From Verrucomicrobiota bacterium (GTDB taxonomy: Bacteria > Verrucomicrobiota > Kiritimatiellia > Kiritimatiellales > Pontiellaceae), in the NCBI GenBank assembly GCA_003532555.1, contig DOEU01000052.1, positions 1 through 24,053 on the forward strand: a stretch of DNA of 24,053 bases. Direction: 5' to 3'. Below the pieces are notes generated by a model. It saw nothing but the letters and a program-made list of their open reading frames with translations, searched no databases and was not told where the DNA came from. Position 1 is the first letter of the stretch, and every line of letters starts with the position of its first letter. Position numbers and translations under genes: made by a program. This document shows positions 16,461-23,938 of the stretch, in pieces.

Positions 16461-16721
16461 ATGGATAAAATTCGAATTTCAGAGATAATTTCAATGGCAT
16501 GGGCAGATGAAATTCCGTTTCATGCGATCGAGGAGCAGTTGGGGGTATCGGAGGGTACGGTGATTCGAATCATGCGTGCGAATTTGAAACCACGGTCGTT
16601 TGAGCTTTGGCGTAAGCGCGTTACGGGGCGGTCGGCTAAGAATGCGCAAATTAAGCAGATACGCCCGTTGGGGCGAAAAAAAAGTCAGCGCTCGACTCGT
16701 TCGTCTTGGATAGTTGAGTAG
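16461..16721 (+). CDS. DUF2805 / TIGR03643 family small protein
   Basis: 86 aa, basic. The sequence ISEIISMAWADEIPFHAIEEQLGVSEGTVIRIMRANL followed by KPRSFELWRKRVTGR matches the DUF2805 (TIGR03643) family, whose members are about 80-90 residues and of unknown function. The middle (AIEEQLGVSEGTVIRIM) looks like a helix-turn-helix, so nucleic-acid binding is plausible but unproven. The C-terminus is a Lys/Arg-rich tail. The start is uncertain: ATG 16461 gives the family's usual N-terminus, while ATG 16446 (five residues longer) has AAGGA 11 bases upstream. Divergent from parE, with about 170 bp before the next operon. Confidence 0.8.
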   Translation: MDKIRISEIISMAWADEIPFHAIEEQLGVSEGTVIRIMRANLKPRSFELWRKRVTGRSAKNAQIKQIRPLGRKKSQRSTRSSWIVE

Positions 16722-16889
16722 TGCTTTATTAGGATACTTTAGTGTATTGAAGCTGTAAAATATGTGGCATAAGTTGTGCATGTATATTTCAATGTTTATT
16801 GATTTAAAATAAAGCAATAGACTTTTTTTTGGATGTAAAGTTACAATTTTATATTTTTGCTAAATATTAACACAGATTTGTTATTTTTA

Positions 16890-17780
16890 ATGAATAAGGA
16901 TTCAATTTTAGATTTTTTTGTTAATAATGAAGGTCTAACTGCGGCTTATCGGAAGCGTGCAGAGCGCTATTTTGTTCCATTAGCGGAGAAGATACTGGAT
17001 TGGAAGGGTTCCGAAGTCTTTTGTTTAGGAATGAATGGTGCGCAAGGGAGTGGAAAATCGACATTGGCTCGATTTCTTCAGCTATATTTGCAGGAGTTGC
17101 ATGGGTTATCAGTAGTAATCCTTTCATTGGATGATTTGTATTTAACTCGTACGGAGCGAATTTCTTTAGCTGAAACAGTGCATCCTTTATTTGAGACGCG
17201 TGGAGTTCCGGGTACGCATGATATAGGCTTGGGGATCGCTTTTATGGAGTGCTGTTTGGAAGGGAAGTGGAATGAGGCTTGTAGCCCTCGGTTTAATAAA
17301 GCGAATGACGATCGTGAGCCTTCTTCGCACTGGCTACGTTTGGAGAAGGAGCCGGACATTATTCTATTAGAGGGGTGGTGTGTAGGGGCCTTGCCTGAAC
17401 CAGAGGAGGCTTTAAGAAAGCCAGTGAATATGTTAGAAAAAATAGAAGATCCTATTGGTACGTGGCGTCATTTTGTGAACACACGTTTGGGGGCTGAGTA
17501 TCAACATTTTTACGATATGTTTTCACACTGGATAGTCTTGCAACCGCCTTCCTTTGAAGCGGTTGTTGAGAACCGAATGAAGCAGGAAGATCAATTAAGG
17601 ACTCAGTTACACGCTTCTGGTTCGAAGGGATCGCGGGTGATGTCGGATGAAGAAGTTATTCGATTTATTTCACATTATGAAAGGCTAACGCGCTGGATGT
17701 GGGAAGTGTTTCCAGAGCGAGCTGATATTTTTATTCAATTAAAAGATAATCATGTTGTTAAGGAAATGGTGATTAGATGA
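16890..17780 (+). CDS. D-glycerate 3-kinase-like P-loop kinase
   Basis: 296 aa from ATG 16890; an upstream TTG at 16857 would add 11 residues lacking homology. Walker A is GAQGSGKST (50-58). LSLDDLYLT (79-86), RGVPGTHD (104-111) and LLEGWCVGA (159-167) are the substrate-side motifs of the GLYK family (plant-type D-glycerate 3-kinase and yeast relatives), which forms 3-phosphoglycerate from D-glycerate and ATP. The family also contains proteins of unproven substrate, but here the operon makes glycerate the natural one: the third gene's phosphorylase domain should release glycerate, and its synthase domain consumes 3-phosphoglycerate. Cytosolic. Its TGA overlaps the next ATG (ATGA). I see no clear Shine-Dalgarno and no convincing promoter in the 168-bp gap upstream. 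Confidence 0.82.
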   Translation: MNKDSILDFFVNNEGLTAAYRKRAERYFVPLAEKILDWKGSEVFCLGMNGAQGSGKSTLARFLQLYLQELHGLSVVILSLDDLYLTRTERISLAETVHPLFETRGVPGTHDIGLGIAFMECCLEGKWNEACSPRFNKANDDREPSSHWLRLEKEPDIILLEGWCVGALPEPEEALRKPVNMLEKIEDPIGTWRHFVNTRLGAEYQHFYDMFSHWIVLQPPSFEAVVENRMKQEDQLRTQLHASGSKGSRVMSDEEVIRFISHYERLTRWMWEVFPERADIFIQLKDNHVVKEMVIR

Positions 17781-18577
17781 AGCGTTGGTTGGTCTTTACA
17801 GATTTAGATGGGACGCTGTTGGATGAAGATTATGACTGGATAGCAGCTCGTCCAGCCGTTGAGGCGTTGAGGGCGGCTTCTATTCCCATCATTTTGAATT
17901 CAAGTAAGACGCTGGCTGAGATGGCGGTCATTCGGAACGAAATGCAGTTGGATGGGTACTGTATCGCGGAGAATGGATCGGTAATACATACAGCAGAGAT
18001 GAATGCGAATTTAGAGGAATATGATACGTCTATTCGCGATAAATTAGTGACATTGGCAGGGGAATTGAAGAAAGCGCATGGCTACCGATTTGTGGGTTTT
18101 TCGGATTGGCAATTTACGGATGTGATGAAGTTTACGGGTTTATCGAAAGTAGAAGCTAAGCTGTCGATGAGACGTCAGGCGACTGAGCCAATCATTTGGG
18201 AAGATACGCAGAAACGGTTAAACGAGTTTGTTAACCAGTTGCACAAAGCTGGTGTGAAATTGGTTCGTGGAGGGCAGTTTATGCATTTAATGTTGGTAAA
18301 TATGAGTAAAGGTATGGCGATGCAAAAGGTATTGAATCGGTATAAGCAATGTATGCCAGAGTTTGGGTGGGGTACGGTGGCATTGGGAGATAGCCCGAAT
18401 GATTGGTCAATGTTGGAACAGGCAGATGTTGGTATTTTGATTCCACGAATCGATCATGAGGTTAATCACAAGAGGTTTCCTAGGGTTCGGCGTGCTTCGT
18501 TTCCGAGTGCATGCGGTTGGAATGAAGCGATTTTAAGTTGGTTAAGTGAAATTAAAGAAGAGGTTGAATGTGAGTGA
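17777..18577 (+). CDS. HAD-IIB phosphatase, mannosyl/glucosyl-3-phosphoglycerate phosphatase type
   Basis: 266 aa. HAD motif I is DLDGT with nucleophile D9 and acid/base D11, motif II is NSSKT (41-45), motif III is K178 in MSKGMA, and motif IV is GDSPNDW (204-210). AENGSVI (64-70), RQATEPI (133-139) and RGGQFMHLM (164-172) are typical of the mannosyl-3-phosphoglycerate phosphatase (MpgP/YedP) subfamily. Members of this subfamily also dephosphorylate glucosyl-3-phosphoglycerate in organisms that make glucosylglycerate. Because the partner gene is a GpgS-type synthase fused to a glucosylglycerate-type phosphorylase, glucosyl-3-phosphoglycerate -> glucosylglycerate + Pi is the likely reaction. 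Overlaps its neighbours at both ends (4 and 8 bases), so all three genes are co-translated. Confidence 0.82.
   Translation: MKRWLVFTDLDGTLLDEDYDWIAARPAVEALRAASIPIILNSSKTLAEMAVIRNEMQLDGYCIAENGSVIHTAEMNANLEEYDTSIRDKLVTLAGELKKAHGYRFVGFSDWQFTDVMKFTGLSKVEAKLSMRRQATEPIIWEDTQKRLNEFVNQLHKAGVKLVRGGQFMHLMLVNMSKGMAMQKVLNRYKQCMPEFGWGTVALGDSPNDWSMLEQADVGILIPRIDHEVNHKRFPRVRRASFPSACGWNEAILSWLSEIKEEVECE
18557..18563 (+). promoter_or_regulatory. Ribosome binding site that fixes the GTG start of the fusion gene
   Basis: GAAGAGG ends six bases before the GTG at 18570, inside the end of the phosphatase gene. It selects GTG 18570 over the in-frame GTG at 18546, and the resulting N-terminus (MSDFHQNGVITTFHNL) is the one I recall for GpgS-type relatives. 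Confidence 0.7.
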
Positions 18578-21539
18578 TTTTCATCAAAACGGGGTTATTA
18601 CAACCTTTCATAATTTACGAACGCGATCGATTGAGCAGCAGGAAGAGGAGGTGCGGGCGTATGCGAAACAGCGTCCGGTGACGCTGGTCTTGCCTAGCCT
18701 CTACTCAGAATTACAGGGGAAAGCTCTGGAACATATTGTGCAGATATTGGGAGAATTGGATTATTTGGATCACATAGTCATTGGGATTGATCGTGCAAAT
18801 CAAGAAGAATATGCTCATGCACTTGATTTTTTCTCTGAGTTGCCACAACGAACGTCGGTATTGTGGAATGATGGGCCGCGTTTACGTAAGATAGATGCAT
18901 TGCTGGAGGAGAAGAATATTTCGCCCAGACAGGCCGGTAAAGGGCGGAACGTGTGGTATATGTTTGGGTATGTGTTGGCGATGCAGCGCGCGCAGGTGAT
19001 TGCGGTGCACGATTGCGATATTACGACTTATAATCGGGAGATGTTGACGAGGCTCATCTATCCAGTGATTCATCCGGGACTGGACTTTAAATATAGCAAG
19101 GGGTTTTATTCGCGGGTGGCGAATCGGAAAATGAATGGGCGGGTTTGTCGGTTATTAATCACACCTCTCTTGCGGGCGTTAGAGAAGGTGTGTGGACCGA
19201 GTGATTATCTATCCTATATGGATAGTTTTAAGTATGCGTTATCGGGTGAATTTGCATTCCAGCAAGATATTCTGCATGACATTCGTATTCCATCGGACTG
19301 GGGACTTGAGATGGGGATGCTTTCGGAGATTTATCGAAATCAGTCCGCAAATAAAGTATGTCAGGTAGATATTTCTGATTTTTATGATCATAAGCACCAG
19401 ACAATGTCTTTTGAGGATGCAAGTCGGGGTCTTTCGAAAATGAGCACGGATATTGCGAAGTCGATGTTTCGGAAAATGGCTACATTTGGAGAGGTTTTTG
19501 CAGAAGAACGTGTGCGTACGATTAAGGCATCATATTATCGATTGGCACTGGATTTGGTGGATGCCTACGAGAGTGATGCTGTCATGAATGGGTTGAAGTA
19601 TGACCGCCACAGTGAATTAATGGCGATTGAGATGTTTGCAAAGAACATTATGGAGGCGGGTCATGATTTTCTGCAAAATCCATCAGATGTGCCCTTCATT
19701 CCAAGTTGGAAGCGTGTGGTTTCGGCGGTACCGGATATTTTTGAGCAAATGCGGGAGGCCGTAGAAGATGATATGGCCGAGTATAGTAAGGGAACGCAAA
19801 GTTCGACAACCATTCCAATGCTAAAGCAGCAATTGGCGGGTCATTTGCAGGCGGTATATGGTGAACAGTGTGATGTAACCACGTTGAGTGAGGATATTTT
19901 ATCGGCCAGTGGTCTTGAGGGAAAAAGATATACTGACCTTCGGGGTCGAAGCCCCTGGAGTGAGAATGATGTGGTTTTGATCTCGTATGGTGATTCTATT
20001 CAAAAGCTGGATGAACCGCCGCTGGTGACCTTGAATCGTTTTGTTCGAAATCATTTAAGCCGAAGTGTGAATGTAGTTCATCTGTTACCATTTTACCCAT
20101 ATAGCTCGGATGATGGATTCTCGGTTATTAGTTATGATGAGGTACATCCGGAGCTCGGGAGTTGGAACGAGGTATCTGAGTTAGGTGAATCGGTGGGATT
20201 GATGGCGGATTTGGTGCTTAACCATTGTTCGGCCAAATCAAAATGGTTCGAAAATTTTCTAGAGGACCGTACTCCAGGGAAGGGGTATTTTATTGAACCG
20301 GATTGTTCGTTCGATACATCGGAGGTGGTACGGCCACGTTCGAGCGATCTATTGCAGACGTTTGAGGATGGAAGAGGTAAGGAGCGGAAGGTGTGGTGCA
20401 CGTTTAGCGCGGATCAGGTTGATTTAAATTATGCTAATCCTGAAGTGTTATTGGAAATGTGCCGTATCTTGCGTTCGTATGTGGATCATGGAATTCGCTA
20501 TTTCCGGTTGGATGCGGTGGCCTTTTTGTGGAAGGAGTCGGGAACCTCTTGCGTTCATTTAGAGCAGACGCATGAATTGGTTAAGTTGATTCGATTATTA
20601 CTTGAGCATATGAATCCGGATGCGGTGGTGATTACCGAAACAAATGTGCCAAATCGCGAAAATTTAAGTTATTTTGGTAACGATAATGAAGCCCATTTAA
20701 TTTATAATTTCTCATTGCCCCCGCTTCTGATTTACACGTTATTAAGTGGAGATTCGACTTATTTAAAAAGCTGGATGATGTCGATGCCCCCTGCACGTCA
20801 CGGGCGCAGTTATTTTAACTTTATCGCTTCTCATGATGGTATTGGGGTGCGGCCGATTGAGGGACTTTTAGCAGAGGAGGAGCAGTCGGCTTTATTGTCA
20901 ACCTTGGAGAAATTTGGTGGGCATATTTCACATCGGAAAAAGCCTGATGGAACGAAATCACCATATGAAGCTAACATCAGTTTATTTGATGCCTTTAAAG
21001 GCACGATTGAAGGAGGAAAGGACGCTTTTCAGGTGGATCGAATGATTTCTGCGCATACGATCCTACTGGCCTTAGAGGGCATCCCGGGAATTTATATTCA
21101 CAGCTTCCTTGGCTCTGAAAATGATTATGAGCGGGTGGAAGAGACGGGTCGTCCGCGCTCAATCAATCGCCGAGTATGGGAGGAACAGGCTCTACGGGAG
21201 GCCCTAAGTGATGAAGGGCATCCGTCTAAACGGCTATTGGATGAGTTAAATCGCCGTGTGGAACTTCGGCGGGAGCAAGAGGCATTTCATCCCAATGCAA
21301 CGCAGTTGACCTTGCATTTTGGAGCGGGTGTTTTTGCCTTCTGGCGGGAGAGTGAGAATCGGAACCAATGTATCTTTGTTCTGAATAACATTACGGATCG
21401 CGTTCAAACTATTCCTTTTTTGGAACTTAATTTGATTGGAACCGAAAGTTGGCATGATTTATTGAGCGAGCGTGTGTTCACAGAGTCCTCAGGAAATTTG
21501 GAATTGCTTCCTTATCAGTCAATGTGGATTTCAAACTAA
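18570..21539 (+). CDS. Fusion: glucosyl-3-phosphoglycerate synthase + GH13_18 glucosylglycerate-type phosphorylase
   Basis: A 989-aa protein with two complete enzymes. Residues about 1-400 are a GT-A glycosyltransferase of the bacterial GpgS type: VTLVLPSLYSELQG near the start, LWNDGPRLR, GKGRNVWYMFGY (123-134), the DxD-like HDCDI (147-151), and IPSDWGLEMGMLSE. It should transfer glucose from an NDP-glucose to 3-phosphoglycerate. A linker of about 20 residues (399-417) follows. Residues about 417-985 are a GH13_18 sucrose-phosphorylase-family barrel with LPFYPYSSDDGFSVISYDEV, nucleophile D648 (YFRLDAVAF), acid/base E690 (VITETNVP) and stabiliser D756 (ASHDGIG). LWKESGTSCVHLEQTH places it in the clade of E. 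coli YcjM, a glucosylglycerate phosphorylase, rather than classical sucrose phosphorylase. The predicted products are glucose-1-phosphate and glycerate. The GTG start overlaps the phosphatase stop. Out-of-frame TAG TAA at 19784-19789 marks the junction. The exact acceptor of each half is inferred. Confidence 0.87.
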   Translation: MSDFHQNGVITTFHNLRTRSIEQQEEEVRAYAKQRPVTLVLPSLYSELQGKALEHIVQILGELDYLDHIVIGIDRANQEEYAHALDFFSELPQRTSVLWNDGPRLRKIDALLEEKNISPRQAGKGRNVWYMFGYVLAMQRAQVIAVHDCDITTYNREMLTRLIYPVIHPGLDFKYSKGFYSRVANRKMNGRVCRLLITPLLRALEKVCGPSDYLSYMDSFKYALSGEFAFQQDILHDIRIPSDWGLEMGMLSEIYRNQSANKVCQVDISDFYDHKHQTMSFEDASRGLSKMSTDIAKSMFRKMATFGEVFAEERVRTIKASYYRLALDLVDAYESDAVMNGLKYDRHSELMAIEMFAKNIMEAGHDFLQNPSDVPFIPSWKRVVSAVPDIFEQMREAVEDDMAEYSKGTQSSTTIPMLKQQLAGHLQAVYGEQCDVTTLSEDILSASGLEGKRYTDLRGRSPWSENDVVLISYGDSIQKLDEPPLVTLNRFVRNHLSRSVNVVHLLPFYPYSSDDGFSVISYDEVHPELGSWNEVSELGESVGLMADLVLNHCSAKSKWFENFLEDRTPGKGYFIEPDCSFDTSEVVRPRSSDLLQTFEDGRGKERKVWCTFSADQVDLNYANPEVLLEMCRILRSYVDHGIRYFRLDAVAFLWKESGTSCVHLEQTHELVKLIRLLLEHMNPDAVVITETNVPNRENLSYFGNDNEAHLIYNFSLPPLLIYTLLSGDSTYLKSWMMSMPPARHGRSYFNFIASHDGIGVRPIEGLLAEEEQSALLSTLEKFGGHISHRKKPDGTKSPYEANISLFDAFKGTIEGGKDAFQVDRMISAHTILLALEGIPGIYIHSFLGSENDYERVEETGRPRSINRRVWEEQALREALSDEGHPSKRLLDELNRRVELRREQEAFHPNATQLTLHFGAGVFAFWRESENRNQCIFVLNNITDRVQTIPFLELNLIGTESWHDLLSERVFTESSGNLELLPYQSMWISN

Positions 21540-21582
21540 GAGATTTATTCAAAAATAAAGATGTTTTGGGTCTTTTTCATGG

Positions 21583-21610
21583 TTGCACTTATACCGACTC
21601 TCTTTAATCT
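21583..21610 (+). promoter_or_regulatory. Weak candidate promoter of the GH10-esterase-sulfatase operon
   Basis: TTGCAC (21583-21588), 16 bases, TAATCT (21605-21610). The ATG follows only six bases after the -10 and has no Shine-Dalgarno, which would imply a leaderless message. The match is poor, so this is tentative. Confidence 0.2.
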
Positions 21611-21616
21611 ATTGAT

Positions 21617-23035
21617 ATGTCCAGAACTAATCATTTAATTTCATTTTGTTTAACCACTCTTTTTATAATCAATACTAATATAGCATCTGCGGCTTTGCCG
21701 GATAACCATACTCCATGGGAATTAGATGGAGCTCAGGAACGAATTGAGAAATATAGAAAAGCACAGGTAAATTTACGCCTACATTTACCTGATGGTTCAT
21801 TGCTCCCAGTTGGATCAAGAGTAGAGCTTGAGCTTAAGGAGCATGAATTCCAATTTGGAGTTTCACTTGCTGGGAGCTATGTACTTTATGATGAGCCATC
21901 TTATCCTGATATTTTAGAGCAGGTAGATCAGCTTTTTAATTATATTACTATAGCACTTTATTGGCGTGGTAATGAAACAATCAAAGGTGAATGGAGGCTA
22001 AGGCAGCACTCTCAGCATCCGCTTGATTGGGCACATGAAAAAGGTAAGCGAGTGCGTGGGCATCCTTTAGTTTGGCATAATGTGATACCTAATTGGATTT
22101 CAGATAAAGAGCGAGATGCTGACGCAATAGGACAAGACGTGATGCAGCATGCTGAGTTGTTGTTGAAATTATATCCTGAGATTGATGAATGGGACATTTA
22201 TAATGAGGCGCCAGTCTGGGAGGGTATCCCTGGATTGCACAATGAGCAGTTAGGAATTCGCCGATGGATGGATTTAGAGGGAGGTCCTGCTAATGTTACT
22301 GAGAAATTAGCGCTCTTAATAAAAAAGTTAAGACCCGAAGCTGATGGATTGGTAAATCATTTTAATTTAGATCACCCTTCCTATCATCAGATGATTAAAA
22401 CCTGTTTAGACCGTCAGGCACCTATAAAGGGGATTGGGTTGCAATCTCATATGCAGGACGCGAATTCTATATGGACTGAGAAATATATGTGGGATTTGAT
22501 GGAATCTTATGGAGCATATGGTGTTCCTATTCATTTTACTGAAGTAACAATTCTAAGCTGTGAGGGTGTCGCAGATTGGGTTGAAATGCAGGCATGGGAA
22601 GAAAAGCTTCTTAATCAGCGTCGGGCGGGAAAAAAACCTGAACAGCAGAAAAGCACAAAAAAATTAATGAAACGACAAGCAGATTATGCACGCGACTTTT
22701 ATACATTGGCATTTAGTCATCCCTCAGTGAATACAATCGTTTGGTGGGCTCTTTCAGATTTAGGTGTATGGCGAGGATTACCAGGAGGGCTATTTGATGA
22801 AAAAGGACGGGTAAAACCTGTCTTAAGAGAATTGAACCAATTGATCAATGAGGAGTGGAATACCCATTTACAAGGTCGACTTAAAGAGGCAGGTGAAGTC
22901 CCTTTGAATGGATTTAAGGGTAAATATGATCTAATCGTTAAACACGGAGGAGAAGATTATATGGCTTCTTTTAATTTAGTTGAAAATACGGAGGAGCCGA
23001 TAAGAATTGATTTAGCAAAAGTAGGTGAAGAATAA
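21617..23035 (+). CDS. Secreted GH10 endo-beta-1,4-xylanase-like protein (second copy)
   Basis: 472 aa with a signal peptide (about 1-25, ending NIASA). As in the first GH10 of the window, a short beta module (VNLRLHLPDGSLL...HEFQFGVSL, 51-84) precedes the barrel. RGHPLVWHNVIPNW (147-160) is the conserved GH10 strand-3 motif. Acid/base E197 lies in WDIYNEAP, where Ala replaces the usual Pro region of NEP, and nucleophile E309 lies in HFTEVTI. SDLGVWRGLPGGLFDEKG is the usual GH10 end of barrel. The C-terminus carries a small beta domain (FKGKYDLIVKHGGEDYMASFNL). Expected to cut xylan backbones outside the cytoplasm. It starts a tight gene set: three bases to the esterase, then a 4-base overlap to the sulfatase. 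Confidence 0.9.
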   Translation: MSRTNHLISFCLTTLFIINTNIASAALPDNHTPWELDGAQERIEKYRKAQVNLRLHLPDGSLLPVGSRVELELKEHEFQFGVSLAGSYVLYDEPSYPDILEQVDQLFNYITIALYWRGNETIKGEWRLRQHSQHPLDWAHEKGKRVRGHPLVWHNVIPNWISDKERDADAIGQDVMQHAELLLKLYPEIDEWDIYNEAPVWEGIPGLHNEQLGIRRWMDLEGGPANVTEKLALLIKKLRPEADGLVNHFNLDHPSYHQMIKTCLDRQAPIKGIGLQSHMQDANSIWTEKYMWDLMESYGAYGVPIHFTEVTILSCEGVADWVEMQAWEEKLLNQRRAGKKPEQQKSTKKLMKRQADYARDFYTLAFSHPSVNTIVWWALSDLGVWRGLPGGLFDEKGRVKPVLRELNQLINEEWNTHLQGRLKEAGEVPLNGFKGKYDLIVKHGGEDYMASFNLVENTEEPIRIDLAKVGEE

Positions 23036-23038
23036 AAT

Positions 23039-23938
23039 ATGAACCATTTTAAATTATATGGATTCATTATACTTTTCTCCGCCGGGTTTTGTTTTACATC
23101 AGAGGCAAATGTTCTTTTAAAGAGTGGTTCTTTCACCTATGAGCAAAGTTGGTCGCAAGAGTTATTATTTGAGCGTACATACCATGTGAAGGCTCCATCT
23201 GGGAAAGGACCTTTTCCAGTTTTAATTAAGTTACACGGTTCTGGTGGCGAGGGTCGATCCATGATGCGTCATTTTACCCAAAGATCATCACATATATTAA
23301 TTGCACCAGATGGGTATGATCGACAATGGAATGTAAGTAGGCAGAGAAGTAAGGCACCAGATGTTGATTTTATTAAGGCGATATTAGATCACGTAAAAAC
23401 TTTTCCGAATGTAGACCCTAAGCGTATTACGATTATGGGAATATCGAATGGAAGCGCCTTACTAAATCGCTTAATGATTGAACTTTCGTTATCGGATTTT
23501 CAGGCGGGAATATCAGTGGTTTCACAGTTAGTCGAAGAGCAGTACAAGAATGGCTCTTTTTGGTATGATTCTACTGGTGGCAATCAATATAATAAAAAAA
23601 TACAACCTCCATCTGGTCGTCGCTTTTTATCCATCTCAGGAGAAAAAGATCCTATAATTCCATACGAAGGTGGTAAAGGAGTCGTTGGCTACCATTTTTT
23701 ACCAGCTGAGCAGAGTGCTTTTTTATGGGCACAAGTGAACGGCTATCAAGGAAAACAGATAGCTGCTGATAAGGGAGAGCAGTATGATGCAGATCCATCC
23801 TGTTTTTTGTATCGGTATGTGGCTTCAAATGTAACACATGTAAAGGTGCGGAAGGCAGGACATGACGCGGGTCGGGCTGTGGGTGTAAGAAAACTGATTA
23901 CCGAATTTTTAGAAAATGATTCTCGAGGTTCATTATGA
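23039..23938 (+). CDS. Secreted alpha/beta-hydrolase esterase (CE1 / LpqC / feruloyl-esterase-like)
   Basis: 299 aa with a signal peptide (about 1-23, FIILFSAGFCF; a Cys at 18 is not in a good lipobox). The fold motifs are clear: oxyanion loop HGSGG (66-70), nucleophile S136 in GISNGS, acid D204 in SGEKDPIIPY, and H275 in KAGHDAG. This is the polyhydroxybutyrate-depolymerase/LpqC family, which includes carbohydrate esterase family 1 acetyl-xylan and feruloyl esterases. Being placed between a GH10 xylanase and a sulfatase, removal of acyl groups from xylan is the most likely job. The acyl group cannot be told from sequence. An AGGTGA lies near the end of the GH10 gene, about ten bases before the ATG, and the TGA overlaps the next ATG. 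Confidence 0.8.
   Translation: MNHFKLYGFIILFSAGFCFTSEANVLLKSGSFTYEQSWSQELLFERTYHVKAPSGKGPFPVLIKLHGSGGEGRSMMRHFTQRSSHILIAPDGYDRQWNVSRQRSKAPDVDFIKAILDHVKTFPNVDPKRITIMGISNGSALLNRLMIELSLSDFQAGISVVSQLVEEQYKNGSFWYDSTGGNQYNKKIQPPSGRRFLSISGEKDPIIPYEGGKGVVGYHFLPAEQSAFLWAQVNGYQGKQIAADKGEQYDADPSCFLYRYVASNVTHVKVRKAGHDAGRAVGVRKLITEFLENDSRGSL

Noticed and set aside
16857..16889. Upstream TTG start for the glycerate kinase
   Set aside because: Adds 11 hydrophobic residues with no Shine-Dalgarno; the ATG at 16890 is more likely.
18546..18569. Upstream GTG start for the fusion protein
   Set aside because: The ribosome binding site GAAGAGG lies between this GTG and the one at 18570, and family N-termini begin at the latter.
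17777..21539. Mannosylglycerate rather than glucosylglycerate pathway, suggested by the MpgP-type phosphatase
   Set aside because: No GT55 mannosyl-3-phosphoglycerate synthase is present, and the phosphorylase half belongs to a glucosyl-specific family; kept only as an alternative for the phosphatase.
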